In this document: in pieces, positions 1 to 6,690 of the stretch
How the letters are laid out: every line of letters begins with the position of its first letter
Position numbering within the stretch: position 1 is the first letter of the stretch
Origin: a virus
Virus record (IMG/VR): IMGVR_UViG_3300025840_000240
Coordinates: 1-24,209 of that record
DNA length: 24,209 bases
Direction: 5' to 3' (one strand)
The notes under the pieces: generated by a model
Told to the model about the DNA's origin: nothing
Seen by the model: the letters and a program-made list of their open reading frames with translations, nothing else
The model's database searches: none
Program-made: the position numbers and the translations under genes

Positions 1-2
1 AC

Positions 3-221
3 CCGTTTGACATTTTTGTCTTAGTCACAGGTAAGTGCCCCAGCTATACCGTTCGAGGCTTCATCCACGGTCACGACGCTCGGGACCCCGAATGGCTACA
101 CAACGAGGGCATCGGCTTCCGTCCAGATGCGTACTTTGTTCCTCAGTGGGCTCTCAAGCCCATTGAGAACCTCAAGGAGGTTGCACTCGCCATCTCCGAT
201 TCATATAATAAGGAAACCTAA
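3..221 (+). CDS. C-terminal part of an unidentified phage protein
   Basis: An open frame enters from the left edge and gives 72 residues before TAA at 219-221. It contains the stretches FVLVTGKCPSYTVRGFIHGH and a later YFVPQWALKPIENL. The alternation of hydrophobic strands followed by a helix-like end reminds me of the last part of PD-(D/E)XK-type nucleases and related phage proteins, where a strand, a VRG turn and a PxxxL region occur. That likeness is from memory, and the catalytic part would lie outside the window, so no function is assigned. The stop codon overlaps the Shine-Dalgarno sequence of the next gene, so the two are probably co-transcribed. Confidence 0.6.
   Translation, partial: PFDIFVLVTGKCPSYTVRGFIHGHDARDPEWLHNEGIGFRPDAYFVPQWALKPIENLKEVALAISDSYNKET
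181..209 (+). promoter_or_regulatory. Candidate sigma70-type promoter inside the end of the first gene
   Basis: TTGCAC (181-186) is followed after exactly 17 bases by a perfect TATAAT (204-209), 24 bases before the ATG of the small membrane protein. The -35 matches the consensus only in TTG. It would drive the cluster from 234 onward even if the upstream gene is silent. Chance occurrence in AT-rich codons is possible. Confidence 0.4.
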
Positions 222-233
222 GGAGGTAATGAC

Positions 234-428
234 ATGAGTTGGACTACACCGTTTGAGTGGGCGTTCCAGATTGCTATGTGGGGGATTGGTATTTTCCTTC
301 TGGCAACGTTGGTCGCTTTTCTGATTCTTGTTCTCTATGCGCTAGGCAAGGCGTTCACCGTGGCATTCAAGAATGTCCGTGGGAACATCGAGGACAAGAA
401 GAAGCCAAATCTCACCGCAGTCGAGTAA
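234..428 (+). CDS. Small single-pass membrane protein
   Basis: A 64-residue protein starting at ATG, preceded by a strong Shine-Dalgarno AGGAGG at 221-226. After a short N-terminus (MSWTTPFEWAFQ) there is one long hydrophobic segment, about residues 13-40, followed by a basic tail (AFKNVRG, DKKKPN). This predicts an N-out/C-in single-span inner membrane protein by the positive-inside rule. I do not recognise a family. A role as a holin-like or host-membrane-modifying factor cannot be told from sequence. It ends four bases before the next possible GTG start. Confidence 0.7.
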   Translation: MSWTTPFEWAFQIAMWGIGIFLLATLVAFLILVLYALGKAFTVAFKNVRGNIEDKKKPNLTAVE

Positions 429-431
429 TCA

Positions 432-710
432 GTGGGTAGCCCGAACAGGGAGCCTCAACCGGGGAATCCAGAACGGATTTCTCTTTTGAAGTTCGAGTCT
501 TCTGGTTTTAGCGATGATGGCACGGTTCTGATAACAGCGACTTTTCGGTACGACCCGTGGTGTTGCAATGAGAGCCACGAAGTTGTTGATGGGATAAACG
601 CTCTATCCAGAGCAATCGAGCAGTCTTACGAGTCTGAGCAGTCAGAACGACTCGCAAGACTTGAAGACGAGTACAGAGGGATTCTAAATAGTGACCAAGA
701 TTCGGTTTAA
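432..710 (+). CDS. Unrecognised 92-aa acidic protein
   Basis: The frame opens at GTG 432, just after the stop of the membrane protein, and ends at 710, overlapping the thyX start by 20 bases. No clear Shine-Dalgarno precedes the GTG, so translation may depend on coupling to the gene before it. The product is acidic, with a beta-rich first half (ISLLKFESSGFSDDG, VLITATFRY), a Cys-Cys pair (WCCNE) and a helical C-terminus rich in Glu and Arg (ESEQSERLARLEDEY). No family is recognised. Its tight packing on the same strand supports it as real, but the start codon is uncertain. Confidence 0.6.
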   Translation: MGSPNREPQPGNPERISLLKFESSGFSDDGTVLITATFRYDPWCCNESHEVVDGINALSRAIEQSYESEQSERLARLEDEYRGILNSDQDSV

Positions 711-1419
711 GTCCGATGTCGATGTCGAGCTGGTCAAGTGCAGTGCCGAAGACATGGATGTCGTCTTTTCCGCTCGGGTAAGCACTGAGGGGGAGCGCAC
801 TCTTGACTTCGCAGGACTTGAGAACAACGAGCTTCCACAAAAAGACAAAGGTCTCATCAACTTTCTGATGAGGGAGCGCCACGGGACTCCGTTTGAGCAC
901 TCCTACTTCACCTTCTACGTCAACGCACCTATCTTCGTCTGGCGTGAGCACATGCGTCATCGCATCGCTTCCTACAACGAAGAGTCAGGTCGCTATCGGC
1001 AGTTGGACCCTGTGTTCTACATGCCAGACCGTCAGCGGAAGTTGGTTCAGACAGGCAAGACGGGTGCATACATCTTTGAAGACGGGGATGACTTTCAGTA
1101 CGCCATGACCATCCAGAAGGTTCGTCAAAGTTGCGAGACTGCATACACGAACTACGAAAACATTCTCTCTACTGGTGTAGCCCGTGAAGTTGCTCGGGTA
1201 GTTCTCCCTGTCAGCATCTACTCGTCTGCCTACGTCACGATGAACGCTAGAGCTTTGATGAACTTCCTCTCACTACGTCGGATTGCCGAAGGTTCTCACT
1301 TCCCCTCCTACCCCCAGCGAGAGATTGAGATGGTGGCAGAGAGGTATGAGGAAATCTTTGAGTATCACATGCCCGTTACTCACGCTGCTTTTGTAAAGAA
1401 CGGCAGAGTTGCACCGTGA
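691..1419 (+). CDS. thyX: Flavin-dependent thymidylate synthase ThyX
   Basis: ThyX methylates dUMP to dTMP using methylene-tetrahydrofolate, with FAD and NADPH as reductant. It acts in the cytoplasm to feed phage DNA synthesis. The 242-residue length is normal for the family. The signature RHR-x7-S is at residues 89-99 (RHRIASYNEES), preceded by the conserved region ERHGTPFEHSYFTF (62-75). The substrate-binding segment ARVVLP (168-173, with R169) is followed by NARALMNFLSLR (185-196). The start is GTG 691, with AGAGGG at 675-680 about 10 bases upstream. The stop (TGA 1417-1419) overlaps the GTG of the next small gene, so the pair is translationally coupled. Phages often carry thyX to bypass host dTMP limits. 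Confidence 0.96.
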   Translation: MTKIRFKSDVDVELVKCSAEDMDVVFSARVSTEGERTLDFAGLENNELPQKDKGLINFLMRERHGTPFEHSYFTFYVNAPIFVWREHMRHRIASYNEESGRYRQLDPVFYMPDRQRKLVQTGKTGAYIFEDGDDFQYAMTIQKVRQSCETAYTNYENILSTGVAREVARVVLPVSIYSSAYVTMNARALMNFLSLRRIAEGSHFPSYPQREIEMVAERYEEIFEYHMPVTHAAFVKNGRVAP

Positions 1420-1586
1420 GCGTTCAGTATGCGCAGGGGTACTTGCAGGGATTAAAAGACACCACTTGGAAGTGTTTTGACTGCGGCAACACTTACGAGA
1501 GTTCAGTAGAGGAGTGCCCAAACCTATTGATTGACGAGGCAGAGGCAAAGCTTCGATACGAAAAGAACAGGACCGACAATGAGTGA
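1416..1586 (+). CDS. 56-aa protein with Cys-knuckle
   Basis: This short gene begins with GTG sharing bases with the thyX stop (GTGA at 1416-1419) and ends with TGA 1584-1586. The 56-residue product contains WKCFDCGNTYESSVEECP (residues 18-35). That is a C-x2-C knuckle (C20, C23) plus a third Cys (C34) next to a proline, like half of a zinc ribbon or rubredoxin knuckle. The C-terminal half is a charged helix (LIDEAEAKLRYEKNRTDNE). The recombinase ATG lies inside its last codons, so the three genes form a coupled series. The function is unknown; a zinc-binding adaptor is possible. Four ligands would need the partner Cys or another residue. Confidence 0.65.
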   Translation: MSVQYAQGYLQGLKDTTWKCFDCGNTYESSVEECPNLLIDEAEAKLRYEKNRTDNE

Positions 1587-2256
1587 GGGAATCGCTTACT
1601 GCTACGCACGAGTTTCTACTCAGATGCAAGCAGAAGATGGAATCAGTTTGGGGGCACAAGAAAAGCAGTTGATTGCAGCTGCTGAGGCTGCTGGTTATGA
1701 AGCAGTCATCCTTCGTGAAGAGGGTCGCTCAGGTAAGAACATCACCGGTAGACCGGTACTTACAAAAGCACTTTCTGAACTAGACGAAGGCAAGGCGCAA
1801 GCACTTTACGTAACCCGCCTTGACCGACTTGCCCGTTCAACCCGTGACTTCCTCAGCATCGTTGACCGTTCACATAAAAACGGATGGCGTTTATCAATGC
1901 TCGACCTCGGGCTCGACACCGCTACTTATCAAGGTCGGTTTGTTGTGACTGTCATGTCTGCCATGGCAGAGATGGAACGAGGCATGATTTCCCTGCGCCA
2001 AAAGGATGTTCACAAGGACAGACGGGACTCGGGGAAGGTTTGGGGCGTTGATGTTGGTCCCAAGTCAAAGGTGTCAGAAGAAACTAAGCAAATGATTTAC
2101 GACAGACGGCAAGCAGGTGTCTCGTACAAGTCAATTGCGGACGAACTGAACGCTCATAAAGTTCAGACATCGCAGGGGGGAAAGCAGTGGTATCCCTCGA
2201 CTGTTTCTAGTGTTTACGCTGCTATCTGCAGGGAAATCGACGCTACAAAGAAATAA
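1579..2256 (+). CDS. Serine recombinase of resolvase/invertase type with short recombinase-domain tail
   Basis: A 225-residue protein. I start it at ATG 1579, because the catalytic fold begins immediately (EGIAYCYARVST) and this ATG overlaps the preceding stop as ATGAGTGA; an upstream in-frame ATG at 1531 would add 16 unlikely residues. The nucleophile is S13 within YARVST. The active-site arginine region is LDRLARSTRD (81-90), and the long dimer helix follows (VMSAMAEMERGMISLRQKD). Residues 165-215 (SEETKQ, SIADELNAHKV, WYPSTVSSV) match the start of the Recombinase domain of large serine recombinases, rather than the small helix-turn-helix of Gin/Hin. The zinc ribbon and coiled coil of 450-550-aa integrases are missing. 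It could act as a resolvase, an invertase or a reduced integrase. The partner sites are not known. Confidence 0.88.
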   Translation: MSEGIAYCYARVSTQMQAEDGISLGAQEKQLIAAAEAAGYEAVILREEGRSGKNITGRPVLTKALSELDEGKAQALYVTRLDRLARSTRDFLSIVDRSHKNGWRLSMLDLGLDTATYQGRFVVTVMSAMAEMERGMISLRQKDVHKDRRDSGKVWGVDVGPKSKVSEETKQMIYDRRQAGVSYKSIADELNAHKVQTSQGGKQWYPSTVSSVYAAICREIDATKK

Positions 2257-2264
2257 TAAAATGT

Positions 2265-2306
2265 AACTAGCCGCACTCTGCCCATGTGAGTGCGCAGGGG
2301 CTAGTT
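2265..2306. promoter_or_regulatory. Imperfect inverted repeat ending at the start codon of the surface protein
   Basis: AACTAGCC (2265-2272) pairs with GGCTAGTT (2299-2306), and GCACTC (2273-2278) pairs with GAGTGC (2288-2293). A 5-base bulge lies on the right side (2294-2298) and the loop is 9 bases. The right arm ends one base before ATG 2307 and includes the candidate Shine-Dalgarno (AGGGG 2296-2300). As RNA it could hide the ribosome binding site. As DNA, lying 9 bases after the recombinase stop, it could be a recombinase site. No T-run follows, so it is not a typical intrinsic terminator. Confidence 0.5.
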
Positions 2307-4520
2307 ATGGTACGTCGGCATCTCTATATTTATAAACGCCGACTTCTGTCGTACCTATTTTCGACTGCTGCAGGGTCGATTATAATTTTCGTGTACGGAG
2401 TTCTTTCTCCTACAACTGCATATGCCGCTGACTCCCCAGCAGAGGAGGTTCAACTCGAACAAGAACCCAGTATCCAAGATTCCAGTCCGGATGCGTCTGA
2501 GGAGGTGGTCCAAGATGCGGCATCGCTTGAGTCAACGCAAGACTCTCTCGGTGATGTTGCAACCGCAGCAGCAGCAGCGGAATCTGATATTCAATCCACA
2601 AATGAGTCTTTGCAGGAGGTTGTCAACCTAGAGCAAACAATTACGTCAACTGACGAAACCGCCGAGGCGATTGCTAGTGCAACTCAGGATGTGGAAAGCG
2701 CAGAGGCTTCGATTGCAGTAGTCAACGAAGCAATCCAAAACGCCGAAACTGCACTCTCAGACTGGGAGCAATCAATATCAGATGTTGAGTCACAACAAGC
2801 GGTTGTAGCAGACAAGCAAACAGTTCTAGAAGAAGCTGAGTCTGCACTAGCAAACGCCGAGGCTGATTACCCCGTAGAGACGACAGTGACGGAGGACTTC
2901 GAGGACGAAGACCTTTCAGATTCAGAAATTGTTATCACCGTTGGTGATACACCAGTTTCATCTTCTCCGGTCGCAGGTGTGTCAATCGTAGACATTCCGG
3001 ATGACGACCCTTTCGTAGACAACGGCTTCACGCTCAACCTAGAAGAAGCAACTGATGATGTCTACATCTACATGCCAGAGAGCATCAGGGTTTATGAAGT
3101 TGGGTTCGATGTTTTTGCCAAAAACGGCGACGAGCCTTACTTAGTAATCGAGTACGACGCAGAAGGAACAACTTCTGTTGTAGAAAACACCCTCCCCGAC
3201 TACAGCACCGCTGAGCCCAAAGAAGGCACTGGTGGCATCGGGTATGTCGTTAGTTACACAGCAACTGAGGGTTTGTCGATTGGGTACTTGAAAATCCCAG
3301 CCACTCCAGAATACGACTGGTATACCCTCGACAACTTTTACTACAAGTATTTTGATTACATCATCAACCCTTCCTACCAACAGGAGGTTGACGATGCAAC
3401 AGCCAATCTTGGGTCCGCCCAAACTGACTTGACCAGCTATGAAGAAGTTCAGTCAGCCAATCAATCTTTGGCTTTGGAAGCGTTGGAGACAGCACAGAGC
3501 GCAGAGTCTTCAATGCAAGAAGCCATTAGCGCAGCGCAAACTTCAGTTGCTACGGCAAGTTCTGTCGTTCAGGAAGAAGTAGAAAATCAAACTCCAGAGC
3601 CAGAACCTGAGCCTAAACCTAGTTCCCCAGCTCCTGCTCCCACCCCGGAGGTAGAACCTCAACCGACTCCTCAACCTGAGCCAACCCCCGAGCCTGCTCC
3701 TGAGCCCGAGCCTGCTCCTGAGCCCGAGCCCGAGCCCGTCGCCCCCGAACCCGAACCTGAGCCTGAGCCTGTTCCCGAACCTGAGCCTGAAGTTGTTGAC
3801 CCTCCTGCTGAAGAGCCCGTAGCTCAGCCTGTTCCTGAGCCTCAACCTGAAGCATCCTCTGAAACCCCAGAACCAGAGATATCAGAGCCAGACCAAGAAG
3901 AACCCCAGCCAGAGTCAACACCAGACCCAGAACCACCCAAAGAATCTTCACAAGATAATTTTGACACAATAATAGAAGAGCCAGAGCCCACTCTTGAGCG
4001 TGTCGCTGAAGAATTGATGGCTGACGGTGAGCTGACTGAAGAAGAAAAAGAAGTTGTTGTCGAGTTGCTGGTCGAGACAGCTGCGAAGTCCGGCACAGTT
4101 ATCACATCCGATAATCTTGAGGAACTCGGTCTCGACTACTCAGACCTCCCGGATGAAACGCCGGTTGAGGTCAGAACAGACTCGTCTGGAAACCCAGTTG
4201 TTATATCGGCAGAAGTTGCTGAGTCTTTAGAAGTTTTTGATGACCCCGGGAAGCTTCTCACCGAAGCTTTTACTGACCCCGGAAAAGTTTTGACCTCTTT
4301 CTCCTCAATCGGTATGGACATGACCGAAGAGGAGCGGGAGGAGTCCCAAGAAGTCGTGGTTGCCGCAGTCATTGTGGCTCAAGTTGCTCAAGTGGCTTCT
4401 CTGGCAACCGGACTCGCTGGTGGAGGCGCACCTCCAGCACCGCCAACCCCAAAGACCCCGAGTGGAAGCGGTGGCGCACCCGCCTCTGACTCCCCAAAAT
4501 CTAGAAGGAATAAGAAATGA
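2307..4520 (+). CDS. Secreted or membrane-anchored coiled-coil protein with Pro-Glu stalk
   Basis: I choose ATG 2307, preceded by AGGGG at 2296-2300, giving 737 residues; GTG 2286 would add seven residues without a good ribosome site. The N-terminus is a clear signal peptide: basic [10 protein letters not shown], a hydrophobic core, then AYA|AD near residues 40/41. After it come a coiled-coil region (about 60-187, Ala/Glu/Gln/Ser-rich), an all-beta domain (about 188-355, with tracts like [16 protein letters not shown]), a second coiled coil (about 359-425) and a Pro-Glu repeat stalk (about 429-545, PEPEPEP). An acidic domain follows, then a hydrophobic segment (about 683-708) and a Pro/Ser tail ending RRNKK. 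There is no LPxTG sorting motif. It looks like an envelope-spanning or surface protein made in the infected cell, not a standard virion part. It is coupled to the next gene by an ATGA overlap. Family not recognised. Confidence 0.8.
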   Translation: MVRRHLYIYKRRLLSYLFSTAAGSIIIFVYGVLSPTTAYAADSPAEEVQLEQEPSIQDSSPDASEEVVQDAASLESTQDSLGDVATAAAAAESDIQSTNESLQEVVNLEQTITSTDETAEAIASATQDVESAEASIAVVNEAIQNAETALSDWEQSISDVESQQAVVADKQTVLEEAESALANAEADYPVETTVTEDFEDEDLSDSEIVITVGDTPVSSSPVAGVSIVDIPDDDPFVDNGFTLNLEEATDDVYIYMPESIRVYEVGFDVFAKNGDEPYLVIEYDAEGTTSVVENTLPDYSTAEPKEGTGGIGYVVSYTATEGLSIGYLKIPATPEYDWYTLDNFYYKYFDYIINPSYQQEVDDATANLGSAQTDLTSYEEVQSANQSLALEALETAQSAESSMQEAISAAQTSVATASSVVQEEVENQTPEPEPEPKPSSPAPAPTPEVEPQPTPQPEPTPEPAPEPEPAPEPEPEPVAPEPEPEPEPVPEPEPEVVDPPAEEPVAQPVPEPQPEASSETPEPEISEPDQEEPQPESTPDPEPPKESSQDNFDTIIEEPEPTLERVAEELMADGELTEEEKEVVVELLVETAAKSGTVITSDNLEELGLDYSDLPDETPVEVRTDSSGNPVVISAEVAESLEVFDDPGKLLTEAFTDPGKVLTSFSSIGMDMTEEEREESQEVVVAAVIVAQVAQVASLATGLAGGGAPPAPPTPKTPSGSGGAPASDSPKSRRNKK
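3591..3941 (+). repeat. Pro-Glu (PEP) repeat stalk coding region
   Basis: Low-complexity sequence built from GAGCCC/GAACCT-type codons encodes alternating Pro-Glu with a few Val, Ala and Gln. Pro-Glu tracts of this kind form stiff extended rods in TonB-like and Gram-positive wall-spanning proteins. The DNA repeat is imperfect through synonymous codon change, so it is kept by selection on protein rather than being a recent expansion. Confidence 0.75.
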
Positions 4521-4702
4521 AAAAATTCATTAGAGGCTTTATAAAAGACATGTTGGACCAAGTGTGGACTCTGCTAGGAATGTTTATCGCATGGTTCGTG
4601 CTAGATGGCTCTGCTAGAACGGTCGTTGGCTGGGCTATTTTGTGGTCTCTGTTGGTCTGGATGGGTACATATCCCTTCCGTTCTAAGCATTCTGACGATT
4701 AG
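4517..4702 (+). CDS. Small two-helix membrane protein coupled to the surface protein
   Basis: A 61-residue protein whose ATG overlaps the previous stop (ATGA at 4517-4520), with AGAAGGA upstream. A basic N-terminus (KKFIRGFIK) leads to two hydrophobic segments at about residues 15-31 and 36-53, separated by the short turn DGSART. The tail PFRSKHSDD is hydrophilic. By topology both ends are probably cytoplasmic. Size and hairpin topology fit small phage membrane proteins, including class II-type holins, but there is no endolysin beside it. The coupling to a secreted stalk protein suggests instead a partner that anchors or exports it. The function is not assigned. Confidence 0.75.
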   Translation: MKKFIRGFIKDMLDQVWTLLGMFIAWFVLDGSARTVVGWAILWSLLVWMGTYPFRSKHSDD

Positions 4703-4723
4703 TACTAAATGTCCGACTTTGGG

Positions 4724-4752
4724 TTGGATATTTTGCAGAGGTGTGATAGATT
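4724..4752 (+). promoter_or_regulatory. Candidate promoter before the packaging genes
   Basis: The 99-base gap 4703-4801 contains TTGGAT (4724-4729), a 17-base spacer and TAGATT (4747-4752) preceded by an extended -10 TGA (4744-4746). The -10 matches 4 of 6 and the -35 only 3 of 6. Its position, 50 bases before the small terminase candidate, is sensible. The rest of the gap shows no terminator hairpin. Confidence 0.3.
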
Positions 4753-4801
4753 TTTCTTCCTAGGGACAGGCGTTGGACTAAAGACATAAATGGAGAGATA
4801 A

Positions 4802-5263
4802 ATGAGCCAAGAGCTCGTAGAAGAATACGCTGCCAAGATTGAGCCAATCTTGCCACTGGCAAAGAAGGCTTACGGTCGGCGCAACCAAGACACACCTGCC
4901 CACCGAGCAAGTAAGCAGTACACCGACCTCCTCAAGGAGTTTCAGGAGAAGGGCGGAAGTCTTCCTAAGCTCGCTGAGCGCATCAATGTCGCCTACGCAG
5001 GTGTTCGCCGCCGTGTTGCAATGAGCAATGTTGTTGTCAGCGAATACAAGCCAAAGATTCGCCTCAAGGAACAAAACATTGAGGCCGCTGCTGAGCGTGT
5101 TCGCTCTGCCAAGGAAAAGGGAACTGACCTTTATCACGACCAACTTCGGTCGGAGTACATGTCTGGTATCTCACTTTCCAACTTGGCGAAGCACATGGGT
5201 CTCAGTTCTGCTGCTCCGCTCTATTATGGAGTGCAGAGGAGTCTTCAGCGTCAGACTAGGTAA
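4802..5263 (+). CDS. DNA-binding-type protein, candidate small terminase subunit
   Basis: A 153-residue basic, mostly helical protein with GGAGAG at 4793-4798 just before the ATG. Two stretches have helix-turn-helix character: residues about 52-72 (SLPKLAERINVAYAGVRRRV) and about 121-145 (GISLSNLAKHMGLSSAAPLYYG). Both have the pattern of helix, Gly/Ala-containing turn and recognition helix, and the ends are rich in Arg/Lys. It sits 14 bases before the large terminase on the same strand, the usual place of TerS. TerS recognises the packaging site on phage DNA and regulates the large subunit. The sequence does not match a TerS family that I can name, so the assignment rests on position and DNA-binding features. 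Confidence 0.6.
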   Translation: MSQELVEEYAAKIEPILPLAKKAYGRRNQDTPAHRASKQYTDLLKEFQEKGGSLPKLAERINVAYAGVRRRVAMSNVVVSEYKPKIRLKEQNIEAAAERVRSAKEKGTDLYHDQLRSEYMSGISLSNLAKHMGLSSAAPLYYGVQRSLQRQTR

Positions 5264-5277
5264 GGCAGGTTTTCCCT

Positions 5278-6690
5278 ATGGGTAAGAGTTTGATGGAACA
5301 AATAGCCCTCTTACCCGAGGACGAGAAGCAGCAGGTCCTTGCTGGTCTAGACATGGACAGTCTCGTTTGGGACTGGTCTGCATGGGCCAGACCCGAACAA
5401 AGACCCCCCGATAACACCAACTGGAGTATCTGGTTATACCTAGCTGGTCGTGGTGCGGGCAAGACGAGGAGCGCAGCGGAGTGGATTCGAGAGAAGGCTA
5501 AGGATACTTCTCAAGGTCAACTTCGCTTCGCCCTCGTCGCCCGTACCGCAGCAGACGTTCGTGACGTTGTAGTTGAGGGTGAGTCAGGTGTTATGAACAT
5601 CTGCCCACCATCTGAAAGACCACACTATGAGCCATCTAAAAGAAGGCTCACATGGCCTAACGGGAACACAGCCACTCTTTTGACCGCTGATGAGCCAGAT
5701 GGTCTTCGTGGTATTCAGGCTCACTACGCTTGGGCCGACGAGTTGGCTGCTTGGCGTCAAACTCCCGATGCTGCTGGCATGACTTCGTGGGACAACCTTC
5801 GAGTTGCGACTCGACTCGGGTCAAACCCACAAATTATTGCGACCACGACTCCAAAACGAGTTCCAGTTCTGTACTCGTTGATTGAAGAATCGAAAAAAGG
5901 TCGAGTTGTTATCTCGAAAGGTTCAACTCTAGACAACGCTGGCAACTTGTCGAACACATACTTGCAAGCCATTACCGGAGTGTATGAGGGAACCCGTCTT
6001 GCTCAGCAGGAGCTTTACGGTGAAATGCTTGATGACGTTGAGGGCGCTCTTTGGACAATCGAAATGATTGAAGCAGCCAGAGAAATGATTCTCCCTCCGA
6101 GCACGCCACTTCGTTGTATTGGGGTTGACCCATCAGTTGCAGAAAATCCACGAGACGAGTGCGGCATCGTTGTTTGCGCTTCCACTGCCGACCGAGACCT
6201 CTACAAGCGACATGCTTGGGTTCTTGAGGATGCAACTATCCACGGTTCTCCGGAGGTGTGGGCCAACAAAGTTGTTGAGATGGCTCGACGTTGGGGTTGC
6301 CCAGTTGTAGCCGAAGTCAATCAAGGTGGAGCACTAGTTCGTAACGCAATCAATGCGATTGACCCCAATGTAAAAGTTTTAGAAGTTCACTCAAAACACG
6401 GGAAAGCTTTGCGAGCAGAGCCTGTTGTTCTTGCCTACGAGCAGAGCAGGGTCCACCACGTTAACTACCTTCCAGACCTTGAGTCTCAGATGACAGCATG
6501 GATTCCGGGAGAAACCAAAAACTCACCTGACCGAGTAGACGCTTTGGTCCATGCAATGACTGCCTTGCTTATCAAACCACCGTCAGGTTTCTCTGGAGGA
6601 AAGTTGAAGGCAAAATCTCCAGCAGCCAGACGGCTCCCCTCACATCGGGGTATGCAGGGTGGTGGCGGAAGAGTGTTTACCGTTCGCTAA
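5278..6690 (+). CDS. Terminase large subunit (packaging ATPase and nuclease)
   Basis: This is the motor that threads phage DNA into the procapsid and cuts it. It is a full-length 470 residues. The Walker A motif is LAGRGAGKT at 55-63, the Walker B is YAWADE at 150-155 (D154, E155), and the ATPase coupling motif IIATTTPK is at 186-193. The RNase H-like nuclease domain shows D284 in IGVDPS, E346 in VVAEVNQGG, and the late acidic pair D418/D421 in SPDRVDALVHA. This arrangement fits the Terminase_6 type family. The start is ATG 5278, with weak AAGG/AGG upstream; ATG 5293 is an alternative five codons in. No portal gene follows. The next gene is convergent and its stop touches this one at 6690/6691. 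Confidence 0.95.
   Translation: MGKSLMEQIALLPEDEKQQVLAGLDMDSLVWDWSAWARPEQRPPDNTNWSIWLYLAGRGAGKTRSAAEWIREKAKDTSQGQLRFALVARTAADVRDVVVEGESGVMNICPPSERPHYEPSKRRLTWPNGNTATLLTADEPDGLRGIQAHYAWADELAAWRQTPDAAGMTSWDNLRVATRLGSNPQIIATTTPKRVPVLYSLIEESKKGRVVISKGSTLDNAGNLSNTYLQAITGVYEGTRLAQQELYGEMLDDVEGALWTIEMIEAAREMILPPSTPLRCIGVDPSVAENPRDECGIVVCASTADRDLYKRHAWVLEDATIHGSPEVWANKVVEMARRWGCPVVAEVNQGGALVRNAINAIDPNVKVLEVHSKHGKALRAEPVVLAYEQSRVHHVNYLPDLESQMTAWIPGETKNSPDRVDALVHAMTALLIKPPSGFSGGKLKAKSPAARRLPSHRGMQGGGGRVFTVR

Noticed and set aside
508-960. Minus-strand 150-codon frame across the 92-aa gene and thyX
   Set aside because: It is antisense to the conserved N-terminal half of ThyX, has no ribosome site and no recognisable features.
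3543-4372. Minus-strand frames under the surface stalk protein
   Set aside because: They arise from the Pro-Glu repeat and the Ser/Glu-rich codons. The plus-strand protein has signal peptide, coiled coils and coupling to support it.
4353-4520. LPxTG-type wall anchor in the surface protein
   Set aside because: The C-terminus has a hydrophobic stretch and a basic end, but no LPxTG-like motif precedes it, so only a membrane anchor can be suggested.
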